A stretch of 64,000 bases of DNA from Armatimonadota bacterium (GCA_029547025.1 JAKPQA010000073.1:50085-114084), one strand, 5' to 3'; shown: positions 1-9,124, numbered from the stretch's first letter. Notes: a model not told the origin generated them from the sequence alone. Translations and numbers: made by a program.

Positions 1-297
1 GAGGTGCTGCTCGCGGGCGACGGCCGGGCGGCCGTCGAGGTCTTCAATGACCGGGCCAGCGACATCCGCTTGGTGCTCCTCGACATGCGCATGCCGCGCA
101 TGAGCGGCGAGGAGGCGCTGGACGCTATCCGCCAGCGGCGCCCCGATGTGCCGATCATTGTCGCGAGCGGTTACTCCGAGCAAGATGCGACCCGGCATCT
201 GGACGGGCTTGGGCGGGCATGGTTCATCCGCAAACCATTCCGCTTGGCCGATCTCGAGACACTGATCAAAGAGGCGCTCGCCGCAGCCGAATCCTAG
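1..297 (+). CDS. Response-regulator receiver domain, C-terminal fragment
   Basis: The gene enters from the left edge, so its start is missing; 98 codons are visible and end at a TAG. The fragment is the second half of a CheY-like receiver. The phospho-acceptor Asp lies in LVLLDMRMP (Asp28 of the visible part), followed by the conserved switch Ser in VASGYSE and the conserved Lys in IRKPF. The chain ends about 20 residues after the Lys with no effector domain. It is therefore either a free-standing receiver or the tail of a hybrid histidine kinase; the SGYSE-type sequence is common in hybrid-kinase receivers, but the upstream part needed to decide is outside the window. Confidence 0.85.
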   Translation, partial: EVLLAGDGRAAVEVFNDRASDIRLVLLDMRMPRMSGEEALDAIRQRRPDVPIIVASGYSEQDATRHLDGLGRAWFIRKPFRLADLETLIKEALAAAES

Positions 298-497
298 CAC
301 GAGCCGCACTGGTCGACGACGACTTCGGTCCTGTGGCGTCCGTCAGAGGACAGGCTATCGGCTTGAGCTGCCGCCAGGCGCGCACTAGCCAACAGGAATG
401 CCGCCTTCTGTTCGGCCGACATCCCCGCCATACGCCTGCGGAGCTCCTCGCAGACGGCATTCACGTTCGGGAGCAGATCGATAGGAGTTGATGCCAA
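294..497 (-). CDS. Small hypothetical protein (67 aa)
   Basis: This short minus-strand frame converges on the receiver gene and overlaps its last 4 bases. The proposed start is a TTG at 497 preceded at 5 nt by GGAGG, a strong ribosome-binding site and the main reason to believe it. The predicted product has a helical, Ala/Arg/Glu-rich centre (ELRRRMAGMSAEQKAAFLL) and a C-terminal Cys pair (CGSC). No family is recognised. The reading frame stays open far upstream, but that part looks non-coding. Whether it is translated is uncertain. Confidence 0.4.
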   Translation of the reverse strand: MASTPIDLLPNVNAVCEELRRRMAGMSAEQKAAFLLASARLAAAQADSLSSDGRHRTEVVVDQCGSC

Positions 498-744
498 GAC
501 AACCTCCGGCGCCCGGGCCCTCCCGAGCTTCGCTTCGCGTCGGGACGCTTCTACCGGCTTCCGGGGTGTACATACCCCAATCGACCCAATACGAACCAGG
601 GCGTCGGCGCCGGCCTCGCGAGCCCGTGTGCATGGGGAGGGCCGACTACCGCCGTCGCCGCTGCAGGATCCCTCCGTCTCGGCTGCGAACCCCTGGCTCT
701 GCGCGGATGAAGCCGCCGGATGGCCACGGCCAGGAGGCATCGAT
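498..744. other. Intergenic region with a GTAC-centred palindrome
   Basis: Between the small minus-strand frame and the SDR gene there is no convincing coding sequence. An inverted repeat GGGGTGTACATACCCC lies at 563-578 and could be an operator for either divergent neighbour. I see no clean -35/-10 pair. The AGGAGG ribosome-binding site of the SDR gene is at 732-737. Confidence 0.4.
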
Positions 745-1473
745 GTGAGACCGCTCGAGGGCAAGATCGCGCTCGTCACCGGCGCGGGACGCGGGATCGG
801 CGCGGCCGTGGCCAGTGCCCTGGCGGAGGCTGGGGCCACCGTGGTGGTCACATCTCGCACCCCGATGGAGCTGGCCACCGTCGTCGATGCGATCCGATCC
901 GGCGGCGGATGCGCCCTGGCCATCGAGGGCGATATCACTGACGAGGCATTCCAGGATCGTCTGTTCGCCGAGATCGACCGGATCTTCAGCCGGCTGGACA
1001 TCCTGGTCAACAATGCAGGCATCGCACCCTTTGGCCCGGTCGAGGAACTGCCAGCCTCCGACCTGCGACGGTGCCTGGAGCTGAACGTGGTCGCCGCCTA
1101 TGGCTGCATGCAGCGCGCGATCCGCCTCATGCGCGACAACGGCGCCGTGGGGAAGATCATCAACATTGGTTCGGTCAGGTCGCACTGGACCGAGGCCGGT
1201 GATGCGGGTGCCTACAACGCCAGCAAGGAGGGCCTCCGGGCCATGACCCAGTCCGTCGCGCGCCAGCTCCACGGAACGGGGGTTCGCATCGCCGTCGGCA
1301 TGGTCAACCCCGGCGTGGTCGACACCTCGCTGACCAATCCCTCGGGCACTCCCAAGCCCGACTGGCTGAAGCCCGAGACCGTGGCCCGAGCCGTACTCCA
1401 CGCCGTGACCGCCCCACCCGATGTGAATGTGTTCGACACCACCCTGTTCAACGTGTCACAGAGTCCGTGGTAG
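745..1473 (+). CDS. Short-chain dehydrogenase/reductase (SDR)
   Basis: NAD(P)-dependent oxidoreductase of the classical SDR family, 242 aa. Visible hallmarks are the cofactor-binding TGAGRGIG (residues 12-19), NNAG (89-92), and the catalytic set Asn114, Ser143, Tyr157 and Lys161 (YNASK). Length and spacing are normal for the family. The GTG at 745 is chosen because AGGAGG sits 7 nt upstream; the frame is open further upstream but that part looks non-coding. The M20 amidohydrolase follows after 26 nt with its own strong ribosome-binding site, so the two probably form one transcript. The substrate cannot be read from sequence; FabG-like and sugar or alcohol dehydrogenases share this architecture. 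Confidence 0.9.
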   Translation: MRPLEGKIALVTGAGRGIGAAVASALAEAGATVVVTSRTPMELATVVDAIRSGGGCALAIEGDITDEAFQDRLFAEIDRIFSRLDILVNNAGIAPFGPVEELPASDLRRCLELNVVAAYGCMQRAIRLMRDNGAVGKIINIGSVRSHWTEAGDAGAYNASKEGLRAMTQSVARQLHGTGVRIAVGMVNPGVVDTSLTNPSGTPKPDWLKPETVARAVLHAVTAPPDVNVFDTTLFNVSQSPW

Positions 1474-1499
1474 GTGATGGCCCCAAAGGAGGATCGTCC

Positions 1500-2720
1500 A
1501 TGCCCCGCAAGCCCGCCCAAGACCCCTTCCTCGCCCATGCCCTTCGGATGAAGAGGCAGCTCGTGCAGTGGCGACGCCAGATCCATCAGCACCCGGAGCT
1601 GGCCTATGGCGAGACCCAAACGGCGGCGCTGGTATCGGGGCACCTGCGGTCACTCGGGATCCACGTCCGCGCGGGCGTCGGCGGAACCGGCGTGGTAGGC
1701 CTCATTCGTGGCCCGCGGCTCGCGCCCACGGTCCTGCTCCGGGCCGACATGGATGCGTTGCCCATCCAAGAGGCCGCCGATGTGCCCTACCGGTCGAAGG
1801 TCGCCGGTGTCATGCACGCTTGCGGGCACGACATGCACACGGCCATGCTGATGGGCGTGGCCTCGCTGCTGGCGGCCCGTGCCGGCGAGCTTGCGGGAAG
1901 TGTGAAACTGTGCTTCCAGCCGGCCGAGGAGTCCGGGGCGGGAGCCCTGGCAATGATCCGCGATGGAGTGCTCGCCGACCCGCCCATTGATGCCGCCGTC
2001 GCACTGCACGTGCACTCCCGCCTGCCCGAAGGGGTCGTCGGCCTCCTGACGGGCCCAGTGACCGCCTTTGCTGACAGCCTGAGGATCATCGTGCGCGGCC
2101 GGAGTGCCCACGCCGCGGCGCCTCACGAAGGCATCGACACCATCGTCGTGGCCGCGCATCTCATCACCTCGCTCCAAAGCCTGGTGGCACGCGAGATCGA
2201 TCCCATGCGGCAGCGCGTCGTCTCGCTCGGGATGATCGGGGGCGGCACCGCACCCAACGTCGTGGCCGAATCGGTCACGATCGACGGCACGATCCGGTCC
2301 TTCGAGGAGCCGGTCCGCCGGCGGCTATTCGCGCGGGTTCGCCGGCATGCCAAGGCCGTGGCCCAATCCATGGGCGCCACGGCGGAGGTGGAGTTGAGCG
2401 AGGGCTACCCGCCACAGGTGAACGATGCGCGGCTGGTCGACCTTCTCGCCGGCTGCGCGGGTTCGATGCTCGGCGCGAAGGCCATCAGGCGCATGGACGA
2501 CCCCTCGCTGGGTGGCGAGGACTTCGCCTTCTACGGCCGTGAGGCCCGGGTGCCGAGCATCATGTTCCGGCTGGGTATCACGCCCCGCGGGGAGAAGAAT
2601 CCCGCGCCGGGCCACAGCCCGCTGTTTCGCATGGACGACGAGGCCGTGGCACCCGTCGGGACGGCCGTACTGGCACGGTACGCGACCGAGTTGCTGGCAG
2701 ACCTGGCGAGGCACGCATAG
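1500..2720 (+). CDS. M20D-family amidohydrolase
   Basis: Zinc-dependent amidohydrolase of the M20D group (N-acyl-amino-acid or hippurate amidohydrolase-like), 406 aa, a normal length. Metal and catalytic residues are visible: Cys108 and His110 in HACGHDMH, the Glu pair at 143-144 in PAEESG, a His in ALHVH, and the late APGHSP motif. The family removes acyl groups from small amides, but the precise substrate is not predictable. The ATG at 1500 has AAAGGAGG 7 nt upstream and is preferred over the in-frame start at 1467. It follows the SDR gene closely and converges with the MFS gene, leaving 16 nt between the two stops. Confidence 0.9.
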   Translation: MPRKPAQDPFLAHALRMKRQLVQWRRQIHQHPELAYGETQTAALVSGHLRSLGIHVRAGVGGTGVVGLIRGPRLAPTVLLRADMDALPIQEAADVPYRSKVAGVMHACGHDMHTAMLMGVASLLAARAGELAGSVKLCFQPAEESGAGALAMIRDGVLADPPIDAAVALHVHSRLPEGVVGLLTGPVTAFADSLRIIVRGRSAHAAAPHEGIDTIVVAAHLITSLQSLVAREIDPMRQRVVSLGMIGGGTAPNVVAESVTIDGTIRSFEEPVRRRLFARVRRHAKAVAQSMGATAEVELSEGYPPQVNDARLVDLLAGCAGSMLGAKAIRRMDDPSLGGEDFAFYGREARVPSIMFRLGITPRGEKNPAPGHSPLFRMDDEAVAPVGTAVLARYATELLADLARHA

Positions 2721-2736
2721 ACAGGCGGAGAACGCC

Positions 2737-4011
2737 CTACTCCGGCAGCTCCTGCCCCTTGGTCTCCGGCGCGAGGACGGCCAGGACGATGCCCACAACG
2801 TAGATCAGCGACATCAGCATGGCAGCGTTGGGGATCGATCCCAGAGCCGCCGAGAGCTTGCCGGTGCCGATAAGCACTCCGGCGGCAGAGACCACCCGGC
2901 CGACATTGAAGCAGAAGCCTTCGCCCGTGGCACGTAGCCGTGTGGGAAAGAGCTCGGGCAGATAGAGGGGCAGCCATCCGAACATGGCCACCTGCGCCAT
3001 CTGCACCACCACGGTGAGCACCAACATGCGCGTGCCATACTCGGTGCACGTCAGGTAGAGCAGGGAGACGAGCCCCAGACTCGCAGCGGACTGCAGAGCG
3101 AACGAGAGCCGACGGCCCAGCCACTCGGCCGAGAGGCCGCCGAGGAAACCCCCGATGATGGCGCCGACCGCCATGGCCATGGTGACCGCCGCGATGGGGC
3201 CGCTTGGGCTTCCCGGCTTCACCAGCTCGGTCACCCAGAGCTGGAGCCAGGACTGCACCGTCCCCCACAGGCCGAGAACGGCCACCGCCCCGAGCCCCAT
3301 ACCGATCAGCGTGCGTCTGCGGAACTCCGGCGAGAAGAGGTCAACGAACCGCGAGGTCTCGCCGCGCTGCCGCGACCGGACGAAGAGCTCCGGCTCCTTT
3401 ACGTAGAGCCGGATGAGGAGTGTCAGCATGGCGGGCACGAAGCCAATCATCAGCACCGGCCGCCAGGTCCAGCCGAGATTGGCCTGGAGGAACCCGACGC
3501 CGGAGGCAGCGAGGAACCCGAAGTTCGCGGCCGCGCCCAAGAGGCCCGCCAGCAGGGGCCGGGAAACCGAGGGCCAGGACTCCATCACCAGCGCCACGCC
3601 GAGGCCCCACTCGCCCCCGAGACCCATGGCGCCGAGAAAGCGGCAGGCCGCGAGCTGCTGCCAGCTCTGCGAGAGCCCGCTCAAGCCCGTGAAGACCGCG
3701 TACATGAGCACGGTGATGATCATCGTCTTCACACGGCCGATCCTGTCGCCCAGACGGCCGAACAGGATTCCTCCGGCCGCCATGCCGGCCAGGAACAAGG
3801 CGACCATGATACCCATGAGCGGGCCGGTGATCTTCGGGTCCGTGGTGCCCATCAGGTCCTTCAGCGCGGGAGGAACGGCGATGGAGTACAAGCCCATCTC
3901 CAGGCCGTCGAACATCCACCCGGAGAAAGCGGCGATCAGGGCCATCCACATGCTCAACGTGGTCACGCGGCGGGACGTATCGGGCTGCGGGGTCGTTCCC
4001 GACTCTGCCAT
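2737..4011 (-). CDS. MFS transporter, sugar/metabolite:H+ symporter type
   Basis: Integral membrane carrier of the major facilitator superfamily, 424 aa with about 12 hydrophobic helices. The loop 2-3 signature GRLGDRIGR and the mid-protein LGRRLSF segment match the sugar-porter/metabolite-symporter branch; the C-terminus PETKGQELPE is the typical sugar-porter ending. The ATG at 4011 is preferred because GGGAGGG lies just upstream and the protein then starts shortly before the first helix. A longer open frame runs to 4395 but overlaps the divergent CBM9 gene. The neighbouring amidohydrolase and carbohydrate-binding genes fit uptake of a small organic acid or sugar, which is an inference. Confidence 0.88.
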   Translation of the reverse strand: MAESGTTPQPDTSRRVTTLSMWMALIAAFSGWMFDGLEMGLYSIAVPPALKDLMGTTDPKITGPLMGIMVALFLAGMAAGGILFGRLGDRIGRVKTMIITVLMYAVFTGLSGLSQSWQQLAACRFLGAMGLGGEWGLGVALVMESWPSVSRPLLAGLLGAAANFGFLAASGVGFLQANLGWTWRPVLMIGFVPAMLTLLIRLYVKEPELFVRSRQRGETSRFVDLFSPEFRRRTLIGMGLGAVAVLGLWGTVQSWLQLWVTELVKPGSPSGPIAAVTMAMAVGAIIGGFLGGLSAEWLGRRLSFALQSAASLGLVSLLYLTCTEYGTRMLVLTVVVQMAQVAMFGWLPLYLPELFPTRLRATGEGFCFNVGRVVSAAGVLIGTGKLSAALGSIPNAAMLMSLIYVVGIVLAVLAPETKGQELPE

Positions 4012-4172
4012 ACCGCCCTCCCTGGGGCGCGGACTTGGGGCGTGGCGCCCGGGGTCTATTCGCACGGGCGCCACCTTGCCCTTTTCCACACACCACAAGG
4101 CCACCGCGCCTACGCGGGCGAAGGGGCGCAGTGCGTTCCCGTGGGCGAGTGGATGCTCAGGAGGTGTCGTCG

Positions 4173-5597
4173 GTGAGACACTGGCTGTCCCTGTTTGCGG
4201 TACCGGTGGCCCTGGCCGTGGGGGCCCCTGGAGTCCGGGCCGCCTACGTGCCCAGCTACACGGTGTTCCACGCCCACCAGGAGATCGTGGTCGACGGCGT
4301 GCCAGACGAAACGGACTGGGCCATGGCTCCGGCGTTGACGGAGTTCGTCGCGCCACGCCGGACCGCCAGCCAGCCGCTGCCCCCCGCCACGACATTCCGC
4401 GCGCTCTGGACGGACGATACGCTGTACCTGAGCTTCGTCTGCACCGATGAGTACATCACCACAGGACCCGGGCCTGGTGCCCCGGTGGCTCGCGAGGCCG
4501 ACTGGGTCGAGTGGATGTGGATCACCCAACCGGGGGCGGGCGGCCGGGCCCTGGCCGTGAACCCCACCGGTCAGGTTGAGCTGCGCAGGCTGATGCAGCA
4601 GAACCCGGGGCCGGGCGGGTGGCGGCTGCCGGGCCTTCGCAGCCAGGCGACCGTCATCGGAACCGTCGATGATGTCACCGACGTCGACCAGCAGTGGTCG
4701 TGCGAGATCGCGGTGCCACTCTCCGCCCTGGCGACCGACCTCGGCCGGGCCGAAACCAAGGTCCCTCAGCCGGACACGTCGTGGCAGGTAGAGATCCGGC
4801 GGTACGGCGGGCCACCGGGCTGTGCCCTCATTCAGTGGGCGGGCGAGTGCGGCGTCACGGCCGCCAGGGCGCCCGCGACGCCGGGCCGGTTCCTCTTCTC
4901 GTCCCGGTCCGTGCGCGCGAGCCGCTGGACGCCGCCCGAGTACACCGTCAGGCGCGCACGGGGTCCGATCGAGATCGACGGCGCCATCGACGATCCCCCG
5001 TGGCGTGACGCCGCCGTGGCCGGGCCGTTGGTGTTCCCCTGGTGGGACCGCCGCAACGGCGAGCAGGACACGACTGAGGTCCGCGCCCTGTGGGATGACG
5101 AGAACCTTTACGTCGCCTGGTCGTGCCGCGATCCCTACATCTCAGCCAAGTACACGAAGCGAGATGCCAACACATGGGAGGATGACTGCGTCGAGGTCTT
5201 CATCGCCCCGAATCCGGAGCACGTCGCGAGCTACTACGGCTTCGAGATCAACTGCCGCGCCGTGTGGCTCGACTACCTCTACTCACCCCGGGCCGATGTC
5301 ACCACCGGCTTCCCCTGGAACGCCCACGGCGTGGTGGTGAGGAGCCGCATCGATGGCACCCTCAACGATGACACCGACATTGACCGCGGCTGGGTGGTAG
5401 AGGCGTCGATCCCACTGGCCAACTTCGCCGCCGTGTCCGGAAGACTCCGTCCCGCCGTGGGTGACGTCTTGCGCGCGAACTTCAACCGGTGTGGTGGGCG
5501 CACGAAGGAGCAGTTCAGCCAGTGGTCGCCAGGCGATACGCCGACCCCGAACTTTCACCGGCCAACGCGCTTCGGGCGGCTGGTGTTCGGCGAGTAG
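4173..5597 (+). CDS. Exported protein with two CBM9-like carbohydrate-binding domains
   Basis: Secreted protein of 474 aa. A signal peptide (hydrophobic core LFAVPVALAVGAPG, cleavage near VRA/AY) precedes two tandem beta-sandwich domains of the family-9-like carbohydrate-binding type. Domain 1 begins around IVVDGVPDETDW and domain 2 around IEIDGAIDDPPW; each has the typical 'ALW-D-D-x-LY' strand and, in domain 2, WEDDCVEVFI. No catalytic domain is present, so a binding or scaffolding role is likelier than hydrolysis. The GTG at 4173 follows AGGAGGT with 8-9 nt spacing. The gene is divergent from the MFS transporter. Confidence 0.85.
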   Translation: MRHWLSLFAVPVALAVGAPGVRAAYVPSYTVFHAHQEIVVDGVPDETDWAMAPALTEFVAPRRTASQPLPPATTFRALWTDDTLYLSFVCTDEYITTGPGPGAPVAREADWVEWMWITQPGAGGRALAVNPTGQVELRRLMQQNPGPGGWRLPGLRSQATVIGTVDDVTDVDQQWSCEIAVPLSALATDLGRAETKVPQPDTSWQVEIRRYGGPPGCALIQWAGECGVTAARAPATPGRFLFSSRSVRASRWTPPEYTVRRARGPIEIDGAIDDPPWRDAAVAGPLVFPWWDRRNGEQDTTEVRALWDDENLYVAWSCRDPYISAKYTKRDANTWEDDCVEVFIAPNPEHVASYYGFEINCRAVWLDYLYSPRADVTTGFPWNAHGVVVRSRIDGTLNDDTDIDRGWVVEASIPLANFAAVSGRLRPAVGDVLRANFNRCGGRTKEQFSQWSPGDTPTPNFHRPTRFGRLVFGE

Positions 5598-5652
5598 CGG
5601 CCGGTGGGTCACTCGAGGGGCCCCGAGCGGGTCTGGATACGCATCCGGAGGT

Positions 5653-5669
5653 CCCCTTCCGAGAAGGGG
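5653..5669 (+). terminator. GC-rich hairpin downstream of the CBM9-like gene
   Basis: A 7-bp stem CCCCTTC / GAAGGGG closes on the loop CGA, with more G/C repeats behind it. There is no T-tract, so termination would be weak or factor-dependent. Confidence 0.4.
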
Positions 5670-5743
5670 GCTCCTGACCCCCTGCGTCGCGTGTGGTATC
5701 GTTACGGCGCATGGCCAAACCCACGTATCGGAGGCTCGCGAGT

Positions 5744-7075
5744 ATGGCAGATCGCACCACCCGCCGTACCTTCCTCAAGCAAGCGGCTGCAACGGCGGCC
5801 GTCCCGTTCATCATCACCAACTGGGCTCGGGCGCAGGGCGCCAATGACAGGTTGCGCATCGCCTTCATCGCCACCGGCGGCATCGGCGGCGCGCACATTG
5901 GCGAGATGGAGAAGCTCGGCCAGGACTGCCCCTGCTACTGCGATGTCGACACCGACCGCATGGGCGGTGCCGCCGAGCGATGGCCGAAGGCCAAAGCCTA
6001 CCAGGACTACCGCAAGATGCTCGACGCCGAGCACAAGAACATCGATGGCGTCATGATCGGCACACCCGACCACAGCCACTTCCCGGCCACCGCCATGGCC
6101 ATGGGCTTGGGCATCCATGTCTACACGCAGAAGCCGCTCACCCAGACGGTCTGGGAGGCGCGGCAGCTCGCGAAGTTGGCGAAGCGGCACCCCAAGATCG
6201 TCACCCAGATGGGCAACCAGGGCCACGCGGGCGAAGACTGGCGCATCTTGTATGAATGGATCCACAGTGGCGCCATCGGCCAGGTGACCGAGGTCCATAC
6301 GTGGACCAACCGCCCAATCTGGCCCCAGGGGATCCGCCGGCCGCTGGGCAAGGACCCCGTCCCCGCCAACCTCGACTGGGACTGCTGGATCGGCCCCGCG
6401 AAGATGCGGCCGTTCAAGAGCGGGGTCTACCACCCGTTCGCCTGGCGCGGCTTCTGGGAGTTCGGCGCGGGCGCTCTGGGTGACATGGCGTGCCACACCA
6501 TGGATGGCATGTTCTGGTCGCTCGATCCCGGCACTACGTGTGCCACCGAGCCGGTGGAGGTCAATGGGAAGACGCGCGACTGCTTCCCCAATTCGTCCAT
6601 CATCAAGTGGGAGTTCCCCAGGCGCGGCGATCGCCCCGCGTTCGTGCAGTACTGGTACGACGGCGGCCTGAAACCCAAGCGCCCCGAGAACCTCGAACAG
6701 GGCCGTGAGCTACCCGGGACCGGGAACTTGTTCGTCGGCACCAAGGGTACCCTCATCATCCCCGGCGACTACGGCGGGGGGCTCGAGACGATCCCGCAGG
6801 GGCTCAAAGACGAGGTCGGCACGCCACCCAAGCTGCTCGAGAGATCCATCGGCCACTACAAAGAGTGGGTCGAGGCAATCAAGGGCAACGGCAAGACGGT
6901 CTCCAACTTCGCCTACGCCGGCCCGATGACCGAAGTCATCCTGCTGGGCAACGTGGCCTGCCGGCTGGGCAAGCGGCTCGAATACGACGGCGAGGACATG
7001 AAGATCCGCAACGAGCCCGATGCCAACGAGTTTCTGACCAAGCAGTACCGCAAGGGATGGGATGACTGGGCATAG
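5744..7075 (+). CDS. Tat-exported Gfo/Idh/MocA-family oxidoreductase
   Basis: NAD(P)-dependent oxidoreductase of 443 aa acting on sugars or sugar-like compounds. A twin-arginine signal is at the N-terminus (TRRTFLKQ, residues 6-13, then a hydrophobic Ala-rich stretch and a cleavage site near ARA), so it should be exported folded with its cofactor. The Rossmann motif reads ATGGIGG. The family lysine is in YTQKPL, where Gln replaces the usual Glu of EKP. The C-terminal domain holds the beta-sheet dimer region. The ATG at 5744 has GGAGG 9 nt upstream; an ATG at 5711 is possible but would put 11 residues before the Tat motif. Many such exported paralogues occur in planctomycete-like genomes. Substrate unknown. 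Confidence 0.88.
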   Translation: MADRTTRRTFLKQAAATAAVPFIITNWARAQGANDRLRIAFIATGGIGGAHIGEMEKLGQDCPCYCDVDTDRMGGAAERWPKAKAYQDYRKMLDAEHKNIDGVMIGTPDHSHFPATAMAMGLGIHVYTQKPLTQTVWEARQLAKLAKRHPKIVTQMGNQGHAGEDWRILYEWIHSGAIGQVTEVHTWTNRPIWPQGIRRPLGKDPVPANLDWDCWIGPAKMRPFKSGVYHPFAWRGFWEFGAGALGDMACHTMDGMFWSLDPGTTCATEPVEVNGKTRDCFPNSSIIKWEFPRRGDRPAFVQYWYDGGLKPKRPENLEQGRELPGTGNLFVGTKGTLIIPGDYGGGLETIPQGLKDEVGTPPKLLERSIGHYKEWVEAIKGNGKTVSNFAYAGPMTEVILLGNVACRLGKRLEYDGEDMKIRNEPDANEFLTKQYRKGWDDWA

Positions 7076-7103
7076 AGCCCGGTCCTGGCCGCATCACGGT
7101 GGT

Positions 7104-7131
7104 GGGGGCCCGCCGCGCCCGGCGGGCCCCC
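7104..7131 (+). terminator. Strong GC-rich terminator hairpin
   Basis: A perfect 12-bp stem GGGGGCCCGCCG / CGGCGGGCCCCC encloses a CGCC loop, 28 nt after the oxidoreductase stop. Only GTT follows, so the U-tract is minimal, but the stem is very stable. Confidence 0.7.
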
Positions 7132-7212
7132 GTTCCGTCGAGGCCGAGTAGCCCGGTCCGACAGGGCGATGGATCGGGTGTAGCCCCAGCCGCCAGCCGC
7201 CTGAGCGGGCCC

Positions 7213-7241
7213 TTGATCCAGCAGAGCCTTTGGGCCATAAT
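7213..7241 (+). promoter_or_regulatory. Sigma-70 promoter of tRNA-Phe
   Basis: TTGATC (7213-7218) and CATAAT (7236-7241) are separated by exactly 17 nt, 28 nt ahead of the tRNA. Spacing and position make this a convincing housekeeping promoter. Confidence 0.75.
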
Positions 7242-7269
7242 GGCACTCGCCCTGAGGACAGGGGCGTTG

Positions 7270-7342
7270 GGCCAGATAGCTCAGTTGGTAGAGCGAAGGA
7301 CTGAAAATCCTTGCGTCCCCAGTTCAAATCTGGGTCTGGCCA
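7270..7342 (+). tRNA. tRNA-Phe (GAA)
   Basis: A full cloverleaf of 73 nt can be drawn. The acceptor stem GGCCAGA pairs with TCTGGCC, the D-arm is GCTC/GAGC, the anticodon stem is AAGGA/TCCTT around the loop CTGAAAA with anticodon GAA, and the T-arm CCCAG/CTGGG encloses TTCAAAT. The discriminator is A at 7342. It is followed by CCT, so a complete CCA end is not encoded and must be added after transcription. A promoter lies directly upstream and a terminator directly downstream, so it is a single-gene transcript. Confidence 0.97.
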
Positions 7343-7355
7343 CCTGAGTAGTCTC

Positions 7356-7383
7356 GAGCGGAGGGGCGCCCGCCCCTCCGCTC
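7356..7383 (+). terminator. Terminator of tRNA-Phe
   Basis: GAGCGGAGGGGCG at 7356-7368 is exactly complementary to 7371-7383 (13 bp, or 12 bp with a 4-nt loop). It starts 13 nt after the tRNA and is followed by TTC. Confidence 0.75.
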
Positions 7384-7436
7384 TTCACGTGTGACGCAGG
7401 GCGCAACTCGACGGCGCGTGGGGTGTCTACCGAACC

Positions 7437-9092
7437 ATGGCCGATCCTGTGGACCGGGAACCGGATGGGGCGCCGACGGCCGAAGAGGGTGACGGCGCCT
7501 CTATTGCGCGCAACACCACCATCGTCAGCGGATTCCTGCTGCTGGGCCGGTTCGTCGGTATGTTCCGGGAGGTCATCATCTCCCGGTTCATTGGCACCAC
7601 GGCCGTCGCGGACGCCTTCCGCTTCGCCAATGAGACCATCCTCCAGGACCTGTACACCAAGATCGAGAAGCTCCTTCAGCCGATCTACATGCCCATCTTC
7701 GTGGCGCGGCAACGGCAGGATGGCGACGACGCAGCATTCGGGTTCGTCAATGCCGTGGGAACGCTGCTCACGGGACTGCTGCTCGCCATTGCCGCCCTCG
7801 GCGCTCTCTTCGCCCCCCATCTGCTCTCCCTGGTTGCCGGTGGTAACGAGGCGCTGCGGCCGGGCTCGCCCGGCTTCGCCCTCGCCGTCTACTTCATTCG
7901 CCTCTTCCTGCCCGCCCTGGTGATCTACAGCGTCTCGAACCTGGCTGAGCTGACGATCCAGGGCTACAAGCACTTCACGATCCCCGCGCTTGCGGAGGCC
8001 GTGCGGCGCGTCCTGCTCGTCGCTGCCATCGCGGCGGCAGTCGTGGTCTACCATCGCCCGACAGAGCACCAGGCGACCCAGGCCTTGGCCTGGGGCGTGG
8101 TTGTGGGTTGCCTGGCACGTCTCCTCATCATGGTCCCGAAGCTCTGGGTACACCGCCATCGGATCCGCCCCACCCGGCGGCTGTGGACACCAGACACTCA
8201 GAAGGCCCTGACCCTGGCCCTGCCGCTCTTCCTCGGGATCGCATTCGCATACGGACGGAACCTGCTCGAAGCCTACTACGCCCTGGGTGAGGGCGAGGGC
8301 ATGTTCTCCGCCCTCAAGTACGCGCGCAAGCTCGTCGACATGCCCTGGCAGGTACTCAGCCTTGGGCTCAGCTACGTGATCTACCCGTTCCTCTCCGAAC
8401 TCGGCGCCAAAGCCGACCGAGCGCGCATGGCCAACGCACTGGTCCGCGTCATCCGTGTCATGGTGTTCGTGTTCGCACCCATTACGGTCTTCTTCATCGT
8501 GGCGGGCGAGCCGGTGATCCGGGTGGCCTTCTTCGGCGGCAAGTTCGACGACCAGTCGGTCGCCATGACCCAGATGGCCCTACCCTACTACGTGCTGGGC
8601 CTCGTCTTCTTCGCCATCGAGGACCCGCTCCTCAAATGGTTCTACGCCATGTCCGACACCAAGACACCCATCGCACTGGGCATCTTCGCCGACCTGGTGT
8701 GGTTCGTCGTGGCCATTCTCGGTGTCCGGGAGCTCGGGCTTGGACTCGCCGCTCTGGCGGCAGCCATGACACTGGCCAAAGCCATCAAAGTCGTCGTCGT
8801 CGTCCTGATCCTCCGCAGACGGCTCGGAATGTTCCCGCTGGCCCCACTGGTGCCGTTCGCCGGCAAGGTCGCCCTGTCTTGCGCAGCCATGGGAGCACTG
8901 ATGCTGGCTGCGTTGCGCGTCCTGGGCCCTATGGTGCCCCTCCATGGCCTCCCCAAGCAGGCAGCCCTGCTCGCACTGACCAGCGGCCTCGGCGCCATCG
9001 TCTTCGCCGGCGGTTGCGCCGTGCTCCGGGTCGAGGAACTGCAGCTCGTGGCCAGCAAAGTCCGCGGGAAGCTCAGGCGCTCCGCCGCCTAG
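7437..9092 (+). CDS. murJ: MurJ/MviN lipid II flippase
   Basis: Integral membrane protein of 551 aa of the MOP exporter superfamily that flips the peptidoglycan precursor lipid II. The N-terminal part shows the MurJ pattern: SGFLLLGRFVGMFREVIISRFIG, then ADAFRFANETILQDLY. About 14 hydrophobic helices follow, with Arg-rich cytosolic loops and a basic tail (KVRGKLRRSAA). Length is slightly above the usual 510-530 aa because of a roughly 20-residue acidic N-terminal extension. The ATG at 7437 has no good ribosome-binding site, so a downstream start near residue 25 is possible. The gene stands alone between the tRNA terminator and a hairpin-rich spacer. Confidence 0.88.
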   Translation: MADPVDREPDGAPTAEEGDGASIARNTTIVSGFLLLGRFVGMFREVIISRFIGTTAVADAFRFANETILQDLYTKIEKLLQPIYMPIFVARQRQDGDDAAFGFVNAVGTLLTGLLLAIAALGALFAPHLLSLVAGGNEALRPGSPGFALAVYFIRLFLPALVIYSVSNLAELTIQGYKHFTIPALAEAVRRVLLVAAIAAAVVVYHRPTEHQATQALAWGVVVGCLARLLIMVPKLWVHRHRIRPTRRLWTPDTQKALTLALPLFLGIAFAYGRNLLEAYYALGEGEGMFSALKYARKLVDMPWQVLSLGLSYVIYPFLSELGAKADRARMANALVRVIRVMVFVFAPITVFFIVAGEPVIRVAFFGGKFDDQSVAMTQMALPYYVLGLVFFAIEDPLLKWFYAMSDTKTPIALGIFADLVWFVVAILGVRELGLGLAALAAAMTLAKAIKVVVVVLILRRRLGMFPLAPLVPFAGKVALSCAAMGALMLAALRVLGPMVPLHGLPKQAALLALTSGLGAIVFAGGCAVLRVEELQLVASKVRGKLRRSAA

Positions 9093-9124
9093 TGCGCCGC
9101 GACTTCCGTGCAGAGCCGGCACCA

